This document shows positions 16,055 to 25,000 of a DNA stretch of 64,000 nt, in pieces (position 1 is the stretch's first letter; each line of letters begins with the position of its first letter). A program made the translations under genes and the position numbers. This DNA comes from PSRF01 sp035457565 (GTDB taxonomy: Bacteria; Acidobacteriota; Blastocatellia; Pyrinomonadales; Pyrinomonadaceae), in NCBI GenBank assembly GCA_035457565.1, contig DATIBJ010000109.1, positions 14,011 through 78,010 of the forward strand, in the 5' to 3' direction. Below the pieces are notes generated by a model. It searched no databases. It saw only the letters and a program-made list of their open reading frames with translations, and had not been told where the DNA came from.

Positions 16055-18757
16055 ATGCTAAAGGTTCGGTATGTTGCTGTTGCTTTCATTCTCTGTTCAG
16101 CAGCTGCGCTAACGTTCATCAGCGAGTGTTTGCCTGGGAAGGTGGTTGGATCGGCGCAGCAATCTGATGCGAACTTCTACTCCGCCTTACGGTGGCGAAT
16201 GATTGGTCCGTTTCGCGCTGGGCGGGTGAACGCCGTCAGTGGCGTTGTCAGTGAACCTGATACGTTCTATTTCGGGTCCGTCGGCGGTGGCGTGTGGAAG
16301 ACGATAAATGCAGGTCGGACCTGGACTCCGATTTTCGATTCGCAACCGATCGCGTCCATTGGTGCGCTCGCAGTTGCTCCTTCCGATTCAAAGATCATCT
16401 ATGTCGGCACAGGCGAAGCTGACATGCGCGATTCGATTTCGTTTGGCAATGGTGTTTATAAATCAATCGACGAGGGAAAGACGTGGAAACACGTTGGACT
16501 CGACAACACGCGACAGATTGGCCGTGTGCTCGTAGATCCTGCAAAACCTGATACGGTCTTTGTTGCGGCGCTCGGGCACGTGTATGGACCAGGTGCGGAT
16601 CGCGGTGTCTATCGCTCGCGCGACGGTGGTGCGACATGGCAGAAGGTCTTATTCAAAGACAATGACGTGGGCGCAATTGACCTCGCATTTGATCCGACTA
16701 ACGCACAGATTATCTACGCCGCGATGTGGAATGTTCGTCGTCCACCGTGGTTCATCTACGCTCCCGCCAACGGACCCGGCGGTGGAATTTTCAAATCAAT
16801 CGACGGCGGCACAACCTGGAAACAACTGACAACGGGTCTACCCGTAGACGGATTGGGTCGAATCGGTTTGGCAGTCGTACCGACCAATCGAAATCGAGTC
16901 TACGCGATTGTTGATGCAAAGGAAGGTGGTCTTTATTCGTCAAACGATGCAGGCGCGACATGGACAAAAATGTCGGGTGATCAGCGATTGTGGGGACGCG
17001 GCTGGTACTTCAATAAGGTGACGGCGGATCCGAAGAACCCTGACACAGTCTATGTCCAGAACACATCGATCTACCGATCGACGGACGGTGGTCTGAAGTG
17101 GACGGCAATCAAAGGCGCGCCTGGTGGCGACGACTATCACCAGATGTGGATTAACCCTAACGATCCGAAGCGAATGATTGTAGCGAGTGATCAGGGATCG
17201 ATCGTCACTGTCGATGGAGCGATCACCTGGAGCAGTTGGTACAACCAATCAACAGCACAGCTCTATCACGTCGCTGCTGACTATCGTTTTCCATATTGGG
17301 TTACTGGTGCCCAACAAGACAGCGGTGCGGTTGGTGTGCCCTCGCGAAGCGGCCACTCCGAGATCTCAAACAAGGATTGGACAGGACTGTGTGCGGGAGG
17401 AGAGGCAGGTTACACAGCCCCGGATCCATTACACCCGGAAATCCTTTTCGGTGGAACAGTCACCCGGTGCAACGTCCTGACAGGCGCAACCCAAAACGTT
17501 TCGCCCGAGCGTGGAGCTGGTCCATTTCGTCATGCATGGACTCAACCACTTGTCTTCTCGAAGGCAGATCCGCGGGCGTTGTATTACGCTAATCAGTATC
17601 TCTACAAAACAACTAACGGCGGCGAAAGCTGGACACAGATCAGTCAGGATCTAACTCGGGAAGATCCAGGTGTGCCTCCGAATCTGAATGAAGCTGCGGC
17701 AGCAGATGCGCCCACCGGCAAACGACGTGGCGTGATCTACACGATTGCTCCATCGCCCTTGTTGGCGCCAATCATCTGGATAGGAACCGATGACGGCTAC
17801 TTTCATCTAACCAAAGATGACGGCAAGACGTGGACAAACGTCACGCCGCCTGAAGTGACGTCATGGAGCAAGGTGGTGATGATGGAAGCTTCACATTTCG
17901 ATGTGAGCACCGCCTACGCGGCTTTCGAACGGCATCAGTTGGAAGATTACGAGCCGTACGTCTATCGCACGCGTGATTCAGGAAAGACGTGGCAGAAGAT
18001 TACTAATGGCTTGCCCGCCGGAGTTTATGTGCAAACGATAAAGGAAGATCCACACAAGCGCGGACTTCTGTTTGTGGGTACCGAGCTCGGTGTGTTTGTG
18101 TCGTTCGACGACGGGGACCACTGGCAGTCGTTGCAATTGAATTTGCCCTCCGCATCAGCGAGAGATCTGGCGATTCATGGAGACGATTTGATTGTCGCAA
18201 CCCACGGTCGCGGGTTTTGGATACTCGACAACATCACCCCGCTGAGACAACTCGATGATGCTCGCAAGGCAAATAACTTTTTGTTCAAGCCGGCGGTTGC
18301 CATCAGCGTTGTCTTAGGAAGTGACAACGGTACGCCGCAGCCTCGCGATGAAGCGTTAGCACAGAATCCCCAATTCGGAGCGGCGATAGATTACTACCTG
18401 CGAGCTAATCAGACTGATCCAGTGCTTCTCGAGATTCTAAATCCGGCCGGCGACGTGGTGCGACGATATTCAAGCGAAGACAAACCGACGCCCGTGAATC
18501 CCGACACGCTGAACATCCCGGCATTCTGGAGACCCACACCCGAGCCTTTATCTGCTTTGGCGGGAATGCACCGTTGGTATTGGGACTTGCGACCGACTCC
18601 GCCGGCGCCAACTGGCGGAGGAGGCGGCGGGGGTGGCGGCGGCGGTTTTGGTAATCGTCCGACTGTGCTGCCTGGAAATTACACCGTCAGGTTAACTGTG
18701 GCCGGACAAAACTACATGCAACCGCTCGTCGTGAAACCCGACCCGCGGGTGAAGTAA
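16055..18757 (+). CDS. Exported sortilin/VPS10-like beta-propeller protein, apparently C-terminally shortened
   Basis: I start at MLKVRYVAVAFILCSAAAL (16055), which gives a signal peptide. An upstream ATG at 15983 is less suitable. The body has many Asp-box/BNR-like repeats of the form Y(K/R)S.DGG.TW (for example GVYRSRDGGATWQKV, IFKSIDGGTTWKQL and YKTTNGGESWTQI), forming one or two propellers over residues about 30-740. It ends in a beta domain with a glycine run (TGGGGGGGGGGGFGN). The reading frame stops right after QPLVVKPDPRVK, where I expect the family to continue by roughly 100 residues. A palindromic element begins at that point. Called glycosyl hydrolase in many genomes, but no catalytic motif is evident. 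Confidence 0.82.
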   Translation: MLKVRYVAVAFILCSAAALTFISECLPGKVVGSAQQSDANFYSALRWRMIGPFRAGRVNAVSGVVSEPDTFYFGSVGGGVWKTINAGRTWTPIFDSQPIASIGALAVAPSDSKIIYVGTGEADMRDSISFGNGVYKSIDEGKTWKHVGLDNTRQIGRVLVDPAKPDTVFVAALGHVYGPGADRGVYRSRDGGATWQKVLFKDNDVGAIDLAFDPTNAQIIYAAMWNVRRPPWFIYAPANGPGGGIFKSIDGGTTWKQLTTGLPVDGLGRIGLAVVPTNRNRVYAIVDAKEGGLYSSNDAGATWTKMSGDQRLWGRGWYFNKVTADPKNPDTVYVQNTSIYRSTDGGLKWTAIKGAPGGDDYHQMWINPNDPKRMIVASDQGSIVTVDGAITWSSWYNQSTAQLYHVAADYRFPYWVTGAQQDSGAVGVPSRSGHSEISNKDWTGLCAGGEAGYTAPDPLHPEILFGGTVTRCNVLTGATQNVSPERGAGPFRHAWTQPLVFSKADPRALYYANQYLYKTTNGGESWTQISQDLTREDPGVPPNLNEAAAADAPTGKRRGVIYTIAPSPLLAPIIWIGTDDGYFHLTKDDGKTWTNVTPPEVTSWSKVVMMEASHFDVSTAYAAFERHQLEDYEPYVYRTRDSGKTWQKITNGLPAGVYVQTIKEDPHKRGLLFVGTELGVFVSFDDGDHWQSLQLNLPSASARDLAIHGDDLIVATHGRGFWILDNITPLRQLDDARKANNFLFKPAVAISVVLGSDNGTPQPRDEALAQNPQFGAAIDYYLRANQTDPVLLEILNPAGDVVRRYSSEDKPTPVNPDTLNIPAFWRPTPEPLSALAGMHRWYWDLRPTPPAPTGGGGGGGGGGGFGNRPTVLPGNYTVRLTVAGQNYMQPLVVKPDPRVK

Positions 18758-18759
18758 AA

Positions 18760-18891
18760 GCAGGTCCACAGATTACACAGATTACAGAGATTAGTGCGTA
18801 AAAAAGGGATGTTGAGTATTAGGTTTCTGTAACCTAACCAACTCAACGTCCCTTTTCTTAATTCAGAATCTGTGTAATCTGTGGACCTGCT
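18760..18891. repeat. Nested hairpin element (CACAGATTACACAGATT arms)
   Basis: The outer arms at 18760-18784 and 18868-18891 are complementary (GGTCCACAGATTACACAG with its complement). An inner stem pairs AAAGGGATGTTGAGT with its near-complement, and a central TTAGGTTT/AACCTAA stem closes it. The element exactly fills the space between the convergent sortilin-like and S9 peptidase genes and could also act as a two-way terminator. Confidence 0.75.
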
Positions 18892-18897
18892 TCCTTG

Positions 18898-21045
18898 TTA
18901 GTTTTTTGACATCTCCTCCGTTACGCCCATCTGCCAAAGCATGAACGCGTAATCGAAGGCTGTTTCTTTCAGCGCGTCGTAACGACCTGAAGAGCCGCCA
19001 TGTCCCGCGCCAAAGTTGACCTTCAACAATAGCGGGTTTTGATCGGTCTTCATGTCACGCAGTTTCGCGACATACTTCGCGCCTTCCCAGTAAGGAACCT
19101 GGCTGTCGTTCACTGAAACTTTCACCAGAATTGTAGGATAGTTCTTCTTCGCGATGTTGTCGTAGGGTGAATACTGCTTAATGTACTCAAAAGCAGCTTT
19201 CTCATTAGGATTACCCCACTCGATGTATTCACTCGTCGTTAACGGAATTGAGGCGTCGAGCATTGTGTTCAGCACGTCGACGAACGGAACCTGCGACACG
19301 ACTGCTTTGAACAGATCGGGTCGCATGTTTGTAACTACACCCATTAACAACCCACCGGCGCTACCGCCCTGGATAACTAATCGATTGCTGGACGTGTACT
19401 TCGTCTTGATCAAGTGCTCGGCGCAGGCGACGAAGTCGGTGAATGTATTCAATTTCGTCATCATTCGTCCTGCCTGGCGCCATTCCTCGCCGAGTTCGCC
19501 ACCGCCGCGAATATGCGCAATGACGAAGATCACTCCGCGATCAAGCAGCGTCAGACGCGTTGACGAAAATGTTGGCGGAATCGAAGCGCCGTACGATCCG
19601 TAGCCGTAAAGCAGGAGGGGCGCGGAGCCATCGAGTTTCGTGCCCTTCCGGTAGACTACCGACATCGGAATCTTCGTGCCGTCAGCTGCAGTGGCGAATA
19701 CGCGCTCTGATTGATAATTCTTGCGGTCGAATCCGCCGGGAACCTCCGTCTGTTTCAGCAAAATACTCTTGCCCGTGTTCATGTCGTAGTCCAACACAGA
19801 GTTTGGTGTGACCATCGAGTTGTAGCTGTAGCGAAGAAGAGTGGTGTTGAATTCGCGGTTTGTACTCAAGCCGATGGTGTAAACAGGTTCAGGAACTTCG
19901 ATTCGGTGTCGCTTGTTGGTTTTGAAGTTCAACACTTCCAGTTGCTGCAAGCCGTTTTCCCATTCCGACAGCACGGCGTGGTCGGCAAACAAGCTGATTG
20001 CCTCGAGCTTCACGGTTGGCCGATGCTCTACAAAATCCTTCCAGTTCTTTTCAGAAGGATCAGAGACAGGCGCAGTCACAACGTGGAAATTCTTCGCACC
20101 CTTATTCGTGCGAATATAGAAGAGTCCATTGCGATGATCGACGTCGTACTCGTGATCTGGTTGGCGTGCCAACACGACCTTGAGTTCAGCATTAGGATTG
20201 TCAGCAGGCAGGAAGCGCACATCGGTTGAGGTCTTACTCTCCGCACCCACGAAGATCATCGCTCGATCACGAGAGCGGAAGGTGTAGATATCAAACATCT
20301 CATCCTTCTCTTCGTAGACTAGGTCGCTCTTCTCGCTGCCAAGCACATGCCGAAAGAACTTGTCACTTCGTTTGGTCACCGGATCTTCGGTGACGTAAAA
20401 GAGTGTCTTGTTGTCGGTGGCCCAAGCCACGTAATTGACGCGTTCGATCTTCTCAGACAGGTCCTGACCAGTGCGCAGGTCTTTTACACGCAAGGTGTAT
20501 TGACGATAACCGGTGTTGTCAGTCGAATAAGCGAGTAGATTGCCATCGTCGCTCGGATTGAATGCCCCTACGCTCATGAACTTCTGATCCTTCGCCAGCT
20601 CATTCTGGTCGAGGACGATTTCTTCAGGTGCAGCAGTGCTGCCTTTCTTCCGACAGAAGATTGGATATTGTTTACCTTCCACTGTTCGCGTGTAGTAGAA
20701 ATAGTTTCCCTGGCGATACGGCACGTTCTCGTCAGTCTGTTTGATATGACTGAGCATCTCTTTGTAGAGCTTTTCTTGCAGCCCGACCGTTGGCTTCATG
20801 ACCTCTTCCGCGTAGGCATTTTCAGCTTGCAAATGGGTCATCACATCAGAATTGGTTTTTTCGCGAAGCCAAAAGTAATCATCAACCAGCGTAACGCCGT
20901 GAATGTTTGTCGTCTTGGGTTTCTTCGTAGTCATTGGTGCTTTAGGTGAACTGCCGGCAGGTTGCGCCGCAACATCAGCAACTGCAAACGCCAGGGAAAA
21001 GAAAATGAACGCCACGGGAAGTAGGGTTACTCTTTGTTTTGTCAT
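18898..21045 (-). CDS. Exported prolyl oligopeptidase-family serine peptidase (S9, oligopeptidase B-like)
   Basis: The 715-residue protein has a signal peptide (residues about 1-27, ending VADVAAQ). It then has the N-terminal motif DDYFWLREKTNSDV, a seven-bladed propeller region (about 80-440) and an alpha/beta-hydrolase domain. Catalytic features are GGGELGEEWRQAGRMMTKLNTFTDF, GGSAGGLLMG with the nucleophile Ser, the region VSVNDSQVPYWEGAKYVAKLR for the Asp, and FGAGHGGSSGR for the His. Such enzymes cleave short peptides after Pro or basic residues. The presence of a leader suggests a periplasmic role. It is convergent with the sortilin-like gene. Confidence 0.9.
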   Translation of the reverse strand: MTKQRVTLLPVAFIFFSLAFAVADVAAQPAGSSPKAPMTTKKPKTTNIHGVTLVDDYFWLREKTNSDVMTHLQAENAYAEEVMKPTVGLQEKLYKEMLSHIKQTDENVPYRQGNYFYYTRTVEGKQYPIFCRKKGSTAAPEEIVLDQNELAKDQKFMSVGAFNPSDDGNLLAYSTDNTGYRQYTLRVKDLRTGQDLSEKIERVNYVAWATDNKTLFYVTEDPVTKRSDKFFRHVLGSEKSDLVYEEKDEMFDIYTFRSRDRAMIFVGAESKTSTDVRFLPADNPNAELKVVLARQPDHEYDVDHRNGLFYIRTNKGAKNFHVVTAPVSDPSEKNWKDFVEHRPTVKLEAISLFADHAVLSEWENGLQQLEVLNFKTNKRHRIEVPEPVYTIGLSTNREFNTTLLRYSYNSMVTPNSVLDYDMNTGKSILLKQTEVPGGFDRKNYQSERVFATAADGTKIPMSVVYRKGTKLDGSAPLLLYGYGSYGASIPPTFSSTRLTLLDRGVIFVIAHIRGGGELGEEWRQAGRMMTKLNTFTDFVACAEHLIKTKYTSSNRLVIQGGSAGGLLMGVVTNMRPDLFKAVVSQVPFVDVLNTMLDASIPLTTSEYIEWGNPNEKAAFEYIKQYSPYDNIAKKNYPTILVKVSVNDSQVPYWEGAKYVAKLRDMKTDQNPLLLKVNFGAGHGGSSGRYDALKETAFDYAFMLWQMGVTEEMSKN

Positions 21046-21151
21046 GACACACCTTCATCGTCAGAATTTGCAGTGATAGTCAGGAGGTTCGAGCAGAGTA
21101 ACGCAGGTAACAAGGGGTCAACCGGCACACGGCCGGTCAGTCGTGAACGGT

Positions 21152-21373
21152 TCAACCACGTGGCGGATCGCCCCATCCTGAACCAATGTATTTACCGTTC
21201 TCAACTATGCACGGAACGGTCGGGTCACCGCCGGAGTATGAAAACATCTCAGCACGCCGCGCACGATCGGTTTGGGCGTCGTACTCAACGAACGGAATCC
21301 TTTTCGAGTTGTAGTGATCCCGGGCTTGTTGACAGTACGGGCAACCCGGCTTCACATAAATAACTAAGGCCAC
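21152..21373 (-). CDS. Glutaredoxin-like protein
   Basis: This 73-residue protein has a thioredoxin fold of the short NrdH/glutaredoxin type. The redox motif is CPYC at residues 11-14 (VKPGCPYCQQARDHYNSKRIPFVEYD), and the cis-proline segment is PTVPCIVENGKYIGSGWGDPP. The extra Cys in TVPCIV replaces the usual hydrophobic residue after the cis-Pro. It would reduce disulfides or glutathione-mixed disulfides in the cytoplasm. It faces the 2Fe-2S protein gene across a 100-bp divergent region, and a rhodanese gene is close by, giving a small thiol/sulfur cluster. Confidence 0.82.
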   Translation of the reverse strand: MALVIYVKPGCPYCQQARDHYNSKRIPFVEYDAQTDRARRAEMFSYSGGDPTVPCIVENGKYIGSGWGDPPRG

Positions 21374-21475
21374 CTTTTGTCCCCCTTAGGTGTTAGACCG
21401 CGAATTTTTCTGATCATTAACCGCGCGGCTTGAGTGTACAAAATTCAGTAGGGAGCGATTATACTGCCGCTGCCT

Positions 21476-21814
21476 ATGAGCGAACAAAGCGGCAGCGATG
21501 CCGAACTCGGACAGGTAACCGCCGACCTGCTTGATCCATACGAGAAGCTCATATCGATCGAGATTCTCGGCAGAACGGTTAGCGTACCCGAAAAGAATCG
21601 TTTACTTCGCTGCTTCCAATTTCTGTCGATCAACACGATCTCTTACGGCGACTTCTGCTGGAATGGCGAGTGTACCAATTGTCAGGTCTGGTTTCGTATG
21701 CAGGGTCAAAATGAGGAAGCTGATCGACCGGCATTGTCGTGCCGGCTGGAGTGTGAAGAGGGAATGGTGATCAGTAAGCTGAGCCGCTTTATCGAGCTAA
21801 AGGGAATCACTTAA
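21476..21814 (+). CDS. 2Fe-2S ferredoxin-domain protein
   Basis: The protein is 112 residues. The cysteine pattern CWNGECTNC (C-x4-C-x2-C, residues about 60-68) with a fourth cysteine in ALSCRLECEEGM is that of a plant-type [2Fe-2S] ferredoxin fold, preceded by the beta strands KLISIEILGRTVSVP. The first 20 residues are acidic and variable. It is probably a small electron carrier, although its partner cannot be told. It is divergent from the glutaredoxin gene and convergent with the rhodanese gene. Confidence 0.75.
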   Translation: MSEQSGSDAELGQVTADLLDPYEKLISIEILGRTVSVPEKNRLLRCFQFLSINTISYGDFCWNGECTNCQVWFRMQGQNEEADRPALSCRLECEEGMVISKLSRFIELKGIT

Positions 21815-21846
21815 TTTTTGATTGCCGATTGTTGATTGTTGATTGC
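21815..21846. repeat. GATTG heptamer array
   Basis: Right after the stop codon of the 2Fe-2S gene come the units GATTGCC, GATTGTT, GATTGTT and GATTGCG in a row. Here only one orientation is seen, with no opposed partner, unlike the other arrays in the window. Confidence 0.6.
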
Positions 21847-21858
21847 GGCACTGTCTTG

Positions 21859-22179
21859 TTAGTATTTCGGCACTGAGGGGTCCACTTCGTTAGACCACGC
21901 GATTATCCCGCCCTTTAGATTCAGCAGATTCCCGTTAAAGCCTGACCGTTGCAAGGCCTCGATCGCTCTTGCACTGCGACCGCCCATCTTGCAGTGAACA
22001 ACAGTTTCACGATTGGGATCGATCTCCTCCATTCGATTCAGCACCTGGCCGAGTGGTATGTGAAGCGAATTCGGAATACGACCAATCGCGACCTCGTTGT
22101 CTTCACGCACATCGACGATCTGGATGTCTTCACCATTATCTAATCGTTGCTTTAGACCAGTCGCAGTTATCTCTTGCAT
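21859..22179 (-). CDS. Rhodanese-like sulfurtransferase
   Basis: The 106-residue single-domain rhodanese opens with the family segment IQIVDVREDNEVAIGRIPNSLHIPLGQV and has the active-site loop VHCKMGGRSA, where the Cys would carry the persulfide. It ends with LKGGIIAWSNEVDPSVPKY. It is likely cytoplasmic and moves sulfane sulfur, and GlpE-like or ThiF/MoeB-linked roles are possible. The ATG is preceded by GGAGAC. It is convergent with the ferredoxin gene. Confidence 0.9.
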   Translation of the reverse strand: MQEITATGLKQRLDNGEDIQIVDVREDNEVAIGRIPNSLHIPLGQVLNRMEEIDPNRETVVHCKMGGRSARAIEALQRSGFNGNLLNLKGGIIAWSNEVDPSVPKY

Positions 22180-22284
22180 GTTTGTCTCCAGTAATCATAG
22201 TTGAGTGTTGGTTATCATAGTGCTCGAAGTCGCCAACCTCAAGATCCATAACGGTCAACCGTCATTGCATAATTCAAGGTTCAA

Positions 22285-22425
22285 TGAAGTTGTGTGCTAT
22301 CAAACTAGAGCGGGGGTAAACCACCCTTCCAAACCTGCAATTCATCGCAGCTTGAGTTATGCCACTGAAGGTTGAGCGCTGATGTTTTTGTACCTTGAAA
22401 TTTTTCAACCTGAGAGTAGGCCCCA
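22285..22425. repeat. 122-bp repeat family, single inverted copy
   Basis: The core GAGCGGGGGTAAACCACCC occurs near 22308-22326, followed by CTTGAGTTATGCCACTGAAG and GAGCGCTGATGTTTTTGTACC. This order matches the inverted copy at 4040-4160. It occupies the 324-bp divergent gap between the rhodanese and DUF6687-like genes, where no gene is seen. Confidence 0.75.
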
Positions 22426-22503
22426 GCGGTAAGCGCGGGTGTCGTTTCATTGTTCTGGTAAGTTAAAATGTGAATCCGCATTCAACAATAGAAAGGCCCT
22501 TCT

Positions 22504-23511
22504 ATGAGATTCCAGTTTTACTCTGACGAGATCGCCCCTTTACCAAAACTTTCAGTCGACGGAACTGTTGGAAACAGCATCCACTTCTCACATTGGGAAG
22601 GAAACGAAACTCCCGAAGAAGTTAAGGCAGACACTTCCACGGAAATCGCACTCAACCTCGTCGCCTCTCCTAACCGCGACAAACTGACGCGCGGTATCGA
22701 TCTCGTAACGAATAATCACTTCGACACCGACGGCATACTCTCGGTTTGGACCGTCATGACAGGTCAACGTGCCTCGGAGTATCACGACGTACTGATCGCG
22801 GCAGCTGAAGCGGGCGACTTTTCGGAATATTCAACAGAAACCGGAATCCGCGTGAGCATTGCCATCCAAGGCTCTGATCAGGCGAGTCCGAATAACGACA
22901 GCGGCTCACCCCTGGCTCGCAAACTTGCCGGTTCGGGAGTTGACGATGATGCCCGCGCTTATGAATTAGTGTTGCCGGAAGTTGAACGACTAATCACGAA
23001 CATAGACGATTATGAAGATCTCTGGCGCGATGGCTGGCTGAAAATCGCGGAAGCCGTCGAGAGTTTTGAAGCCGGCGCGTCGCGAGTGCACGAGTTTTCT
23101 GAAAGTCAAATGTCGCTGATCACGCTAGCGCCCGAAATCTTCAGCGGCGGCGGTTTCAATCCGACGCGACATGCAGCGCCCTACACAGCTATTTCGCGAT
23201 ATGCACGCGGCCTCCTGTTTGTTATTGGTATTCCGGCACCCGGCGGTTGGTTCTATCGCATCGACTATCCTTATTACTCCTGGGCCGAAACAATTGTCAG
23301 ACCTCAAGTGCAGAGGCGTGATTTCACAGAAGCCTTAGGGCGACTAAACGATAGTGAGCGCAATCCGGGAAGTTGGCGGTTGGACAATCGCGAAATGACT
23401 TCGGCTGTAAAGTTTCTCGACGAAAGCGGATCACTGGCTGCGTCCAGCCATTTGCCCGATGAGATCGCAAAGATCATCGCAACTGAATCGCTGCAGCGCG
23501 CACACGCCTGA
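22504..23511 (+). CDS. DUF6687-like hypothetical protein
   Basis: The protein has 335 residues, no leader and no membrane helix. I see a conserved-looking segment LTRGIDLVTNNHFDTDGILSVWTVMTG near residues 60-86. Its HFDTDG resembles the metal-binding HxDxDG of DHH-type phosphoesterases, but the other DHH motifs are absent. The C-terminal half has aromatic-rich stretches (PGGWFYRIDYPYYSWAETIVRP). I associate it with DUF6687 from memory, and no function is known to me. It starts the same-strand run that includes a TrxR-like flavoprotein 15 bases downstream, and so is probably in an operon. Confidence 0.65.
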   Translation: MRFQFYSDEIAPLPKLSVDGTVGNSIHFSHWEGNETPEEVKADTSTEIALNLVASPNRDKLTRGIDLVTNNHFDTDGILSVWTVMTGQRASEYHDVLIAAAEAGDFSEYSTETGIRVSIAIQGSDQASPNNDSGSPLARKLAGSGVDDDARAYELVLPEVERLITNIDDYEDLWRDGWLKIAEAVESFEAGASRVHEFSESQMSLITLAPEIFSGGGFNPTRHAAPYTAISRYARGLLFVIGIPAPGGWFYRIDYPYYSWAETIVRPQVQRRDFTEALGRLNDSERNPGSWRLDNREMTSAVKFLDESGSLAASSHLPDEIAKIIATESLQRAHA

Positions 23512-23526
23512 GCCTTACTGAATCAA

Positions 23527-24453
23527 GTGCACGACGTAATCATAATTGGAGCTGGGCCCGCTGGAGTATCCGCTGCTCTCTGGTGTGATGAGCTTGGCCT
23601 GGACGCTCTTGTATTGGAGCAAGCGGAAAAGATTGGCGGCCAACTCAACATGGTCCATAACCCAATCGAGAATCACTTAGGTATCAAGGCGCAAAACGGC
23701 CAGGAGTTCATCGAACGTTTTGCTTCCGATGTTTCCGATGCCGACTTCGATTTGTGGACAGGAGTCGCAATTGATGGGATCGACCTGAACGCGAAACGCA
23801 TCTCGCTTCAGAGCGGCGAAAAACTTCAAGCGATTGCGATTGTTATTGCCACTGGCGTACGTCGGAGAAGCCTGGGTATTCCGGGTGAGAAGGAGTTTGT
23901 CGGGAAAGGGATAATCGAGTCCGGCAAGCGCGATCGTGAATTGTTGAAAGGAAAAGATGTGTGTGTGGTTGGCGGAGGCGACGCGGCTGCCGAAAATGCC
24001 TTGTTGCTCTCGGATGTGTGCGCGACCGTGACGCTCGTTCACCGCGGCAAACGCTTGCGTGCCCGGCGGGAGATGTTGGAACAACTTCAGACCAATCACT
24101 GCATCACGGTCTTCACGGAGTCGGTGGTCACGCGGATTCTCGGCAGTGAGGAAGTTGAGGCCGTCGAAGTTTTGCGGAAGGATGGATTGAAGCCATTCCA
24201 AATTGCCGTGAAAGGCGTGCTGATACGAATCGGAGTCGAAGCCAACACCGAACTCTTTGGCAATCAGTTACAACTCGATGGCCAGCGCTACATCGTCACA
24301 GATAGTCGACACGAAACGAATGTGCCGATGGTGTTTGCTGTTGGAGACGTTTCGAATCCGCTGGCGCCTACCATCAGCAGCGCAGTCGGCGCAGGGGCGA
24401 CGGCAGCGAAAGTGATCGCCACACGATTGAATGCAACGAGACCATCGCGTTAG
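23527..24453 (+). CDS. Thioredoxin reductase-like FAD/NAD(P) oxidoreductase lacking the CxxC
   Basis: The 308-residue protein starts with GTG 23527. It has the FAD-binding GAGPAGVSAALWC (residues 8-20), GGQL, ATGVRRRSLGIPGE, the NAD(P) Rossmann motif VVGGGDAAAENALLLSD followed by VHRGKRLRARR, and the C-terminal FAVGDVSNP. This is the order of low-molecular-weight thioredoxin reductases. The place of the redox CATC after GKG reads GKGIIESGKRD, with no cysteines, so it cannot reduce thioredoxin in the standard way. A ferredoxin/flavodoxin reductase-type role is more likely. It lies 15 bases after the DUF6687-like gene. Confidence 0.85.
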   Translation: MHDVIIIGAGPAGVSAALWCDELGLDALVLEQAEKIGGQLNMVHNPIENHLGIKAQNGQEFIERFASDVSDADFDLWTGVAIDGIDLNAKRISLQSGEKLQAIAIVIATGVRRRSLGIPGEKEFVGKGIIESGKRDRELLKGKDVCVVGGGDAAAENALLLSDVCATVTLVHRGKRLRARREMLEQLQTNHCITVFTESVVTRILGSEEVEAVEVLRKDGLKPFQIAVKGVLIRIGVEANTELFGNQLQLDGQRYIVTDSRHETNVPMVFAVGDVSNPLAPTISSAVGAGATAAKVIATRLNATRPSR

Positions 24454-24469
24454 AGTCGTTTGCTTGAGT

Positions 24470-24548
24470 CTTTGCGTCTTTGCGCCTTTGCGGGCTTAGT
24501 CCTGCGCCGAAAGGATCAAGTTTCCCGCAAAGACGCAAAGGCGCAAAG
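24470..24548. repeat. Inverted repeat of GCAAAGACGCAAAGGCGC type
   Basis: Arms of 25 bases at 24470-24494 and 24524-24548 are complementary except for two substitutions, and they are built of CTTTGCGNC-type sub-repeats. The element lies just before the DUF309 gene, and the upstream part of that reading frame is repeat, so the true start is after it. Confidence 0.75.
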
Positions 24549-24555
24549 AACAACA

Positions 24556-24987
24556 ATGAGTGAAACGGAACTTGGCTACACAGATGCTCATGTCGCTGCT
24601 TATCCGGTCGAGTACATCGCCGGTATCGATCTATACAACAGCGGCGAATTTCACGCTGCGCATGATGCGTGGGAAGAGCGTTGGATGGGTGAGGTTGGCC
24701 CACAGGAGAAATTGTTTCTGCAAGCGATGATTCAGTCGGCGGTTGCATTCCATCATCTCGACATTGGTCGACCGGGCGCGGCGCGAGAAATGTATCGGCG
24801 AGCAAAAGAGAAGTTTGCGCGATTAAATCGTAGAGTATTCATGTCGCTGGATCTGGACGTGTATCAAGCACAACTTGACAGCGCGCTATCATGGTTGTTA
24901 GCCGCCGCGGATCCGCGCACACTGCCGATACCCGAAATCAGACCCCCTCGGATTCGTTTGTTGCCGACTATTGATGAGTTTGACTGA
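24556..24987 (+). CDS. DUF309 family protein
   Basis: The protein has 143 residues starting at ATG 24556, since the upstream codons are a palindromic repeat. The hallmark FNxGxFxxAHExWE pattern appears as LYNSGEFHAAHDAWEERWMGEVGPQEKLFLQAMIQSAVAFHHLDIGRPGAAREMYRRAKEKF. It is an all-helical protein, and DUF309 has no assigned reaction. The conserved His/Glu pair (AAHDAWEE) may bind metal. The coding end overlaps an alternative upstream start of the next gene, and the real next start is 13 bases on. Confidence 0.82.
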   Translation: MSETELGYTDAHVAAYPVEYIAGIDLYNSGEFHAAHDAWEERWMGEVGPQEKLFLQAMIQSAVAFHHLDIGRPGAAREMYRRAKEKFARLNRRVFMSLDLDVYQAQLDSALSWLLAAADPRTLPIPEIRPPRIRLLPTIDEFD

Positions 24988-25000
24988 AGGAGCAGACGCT

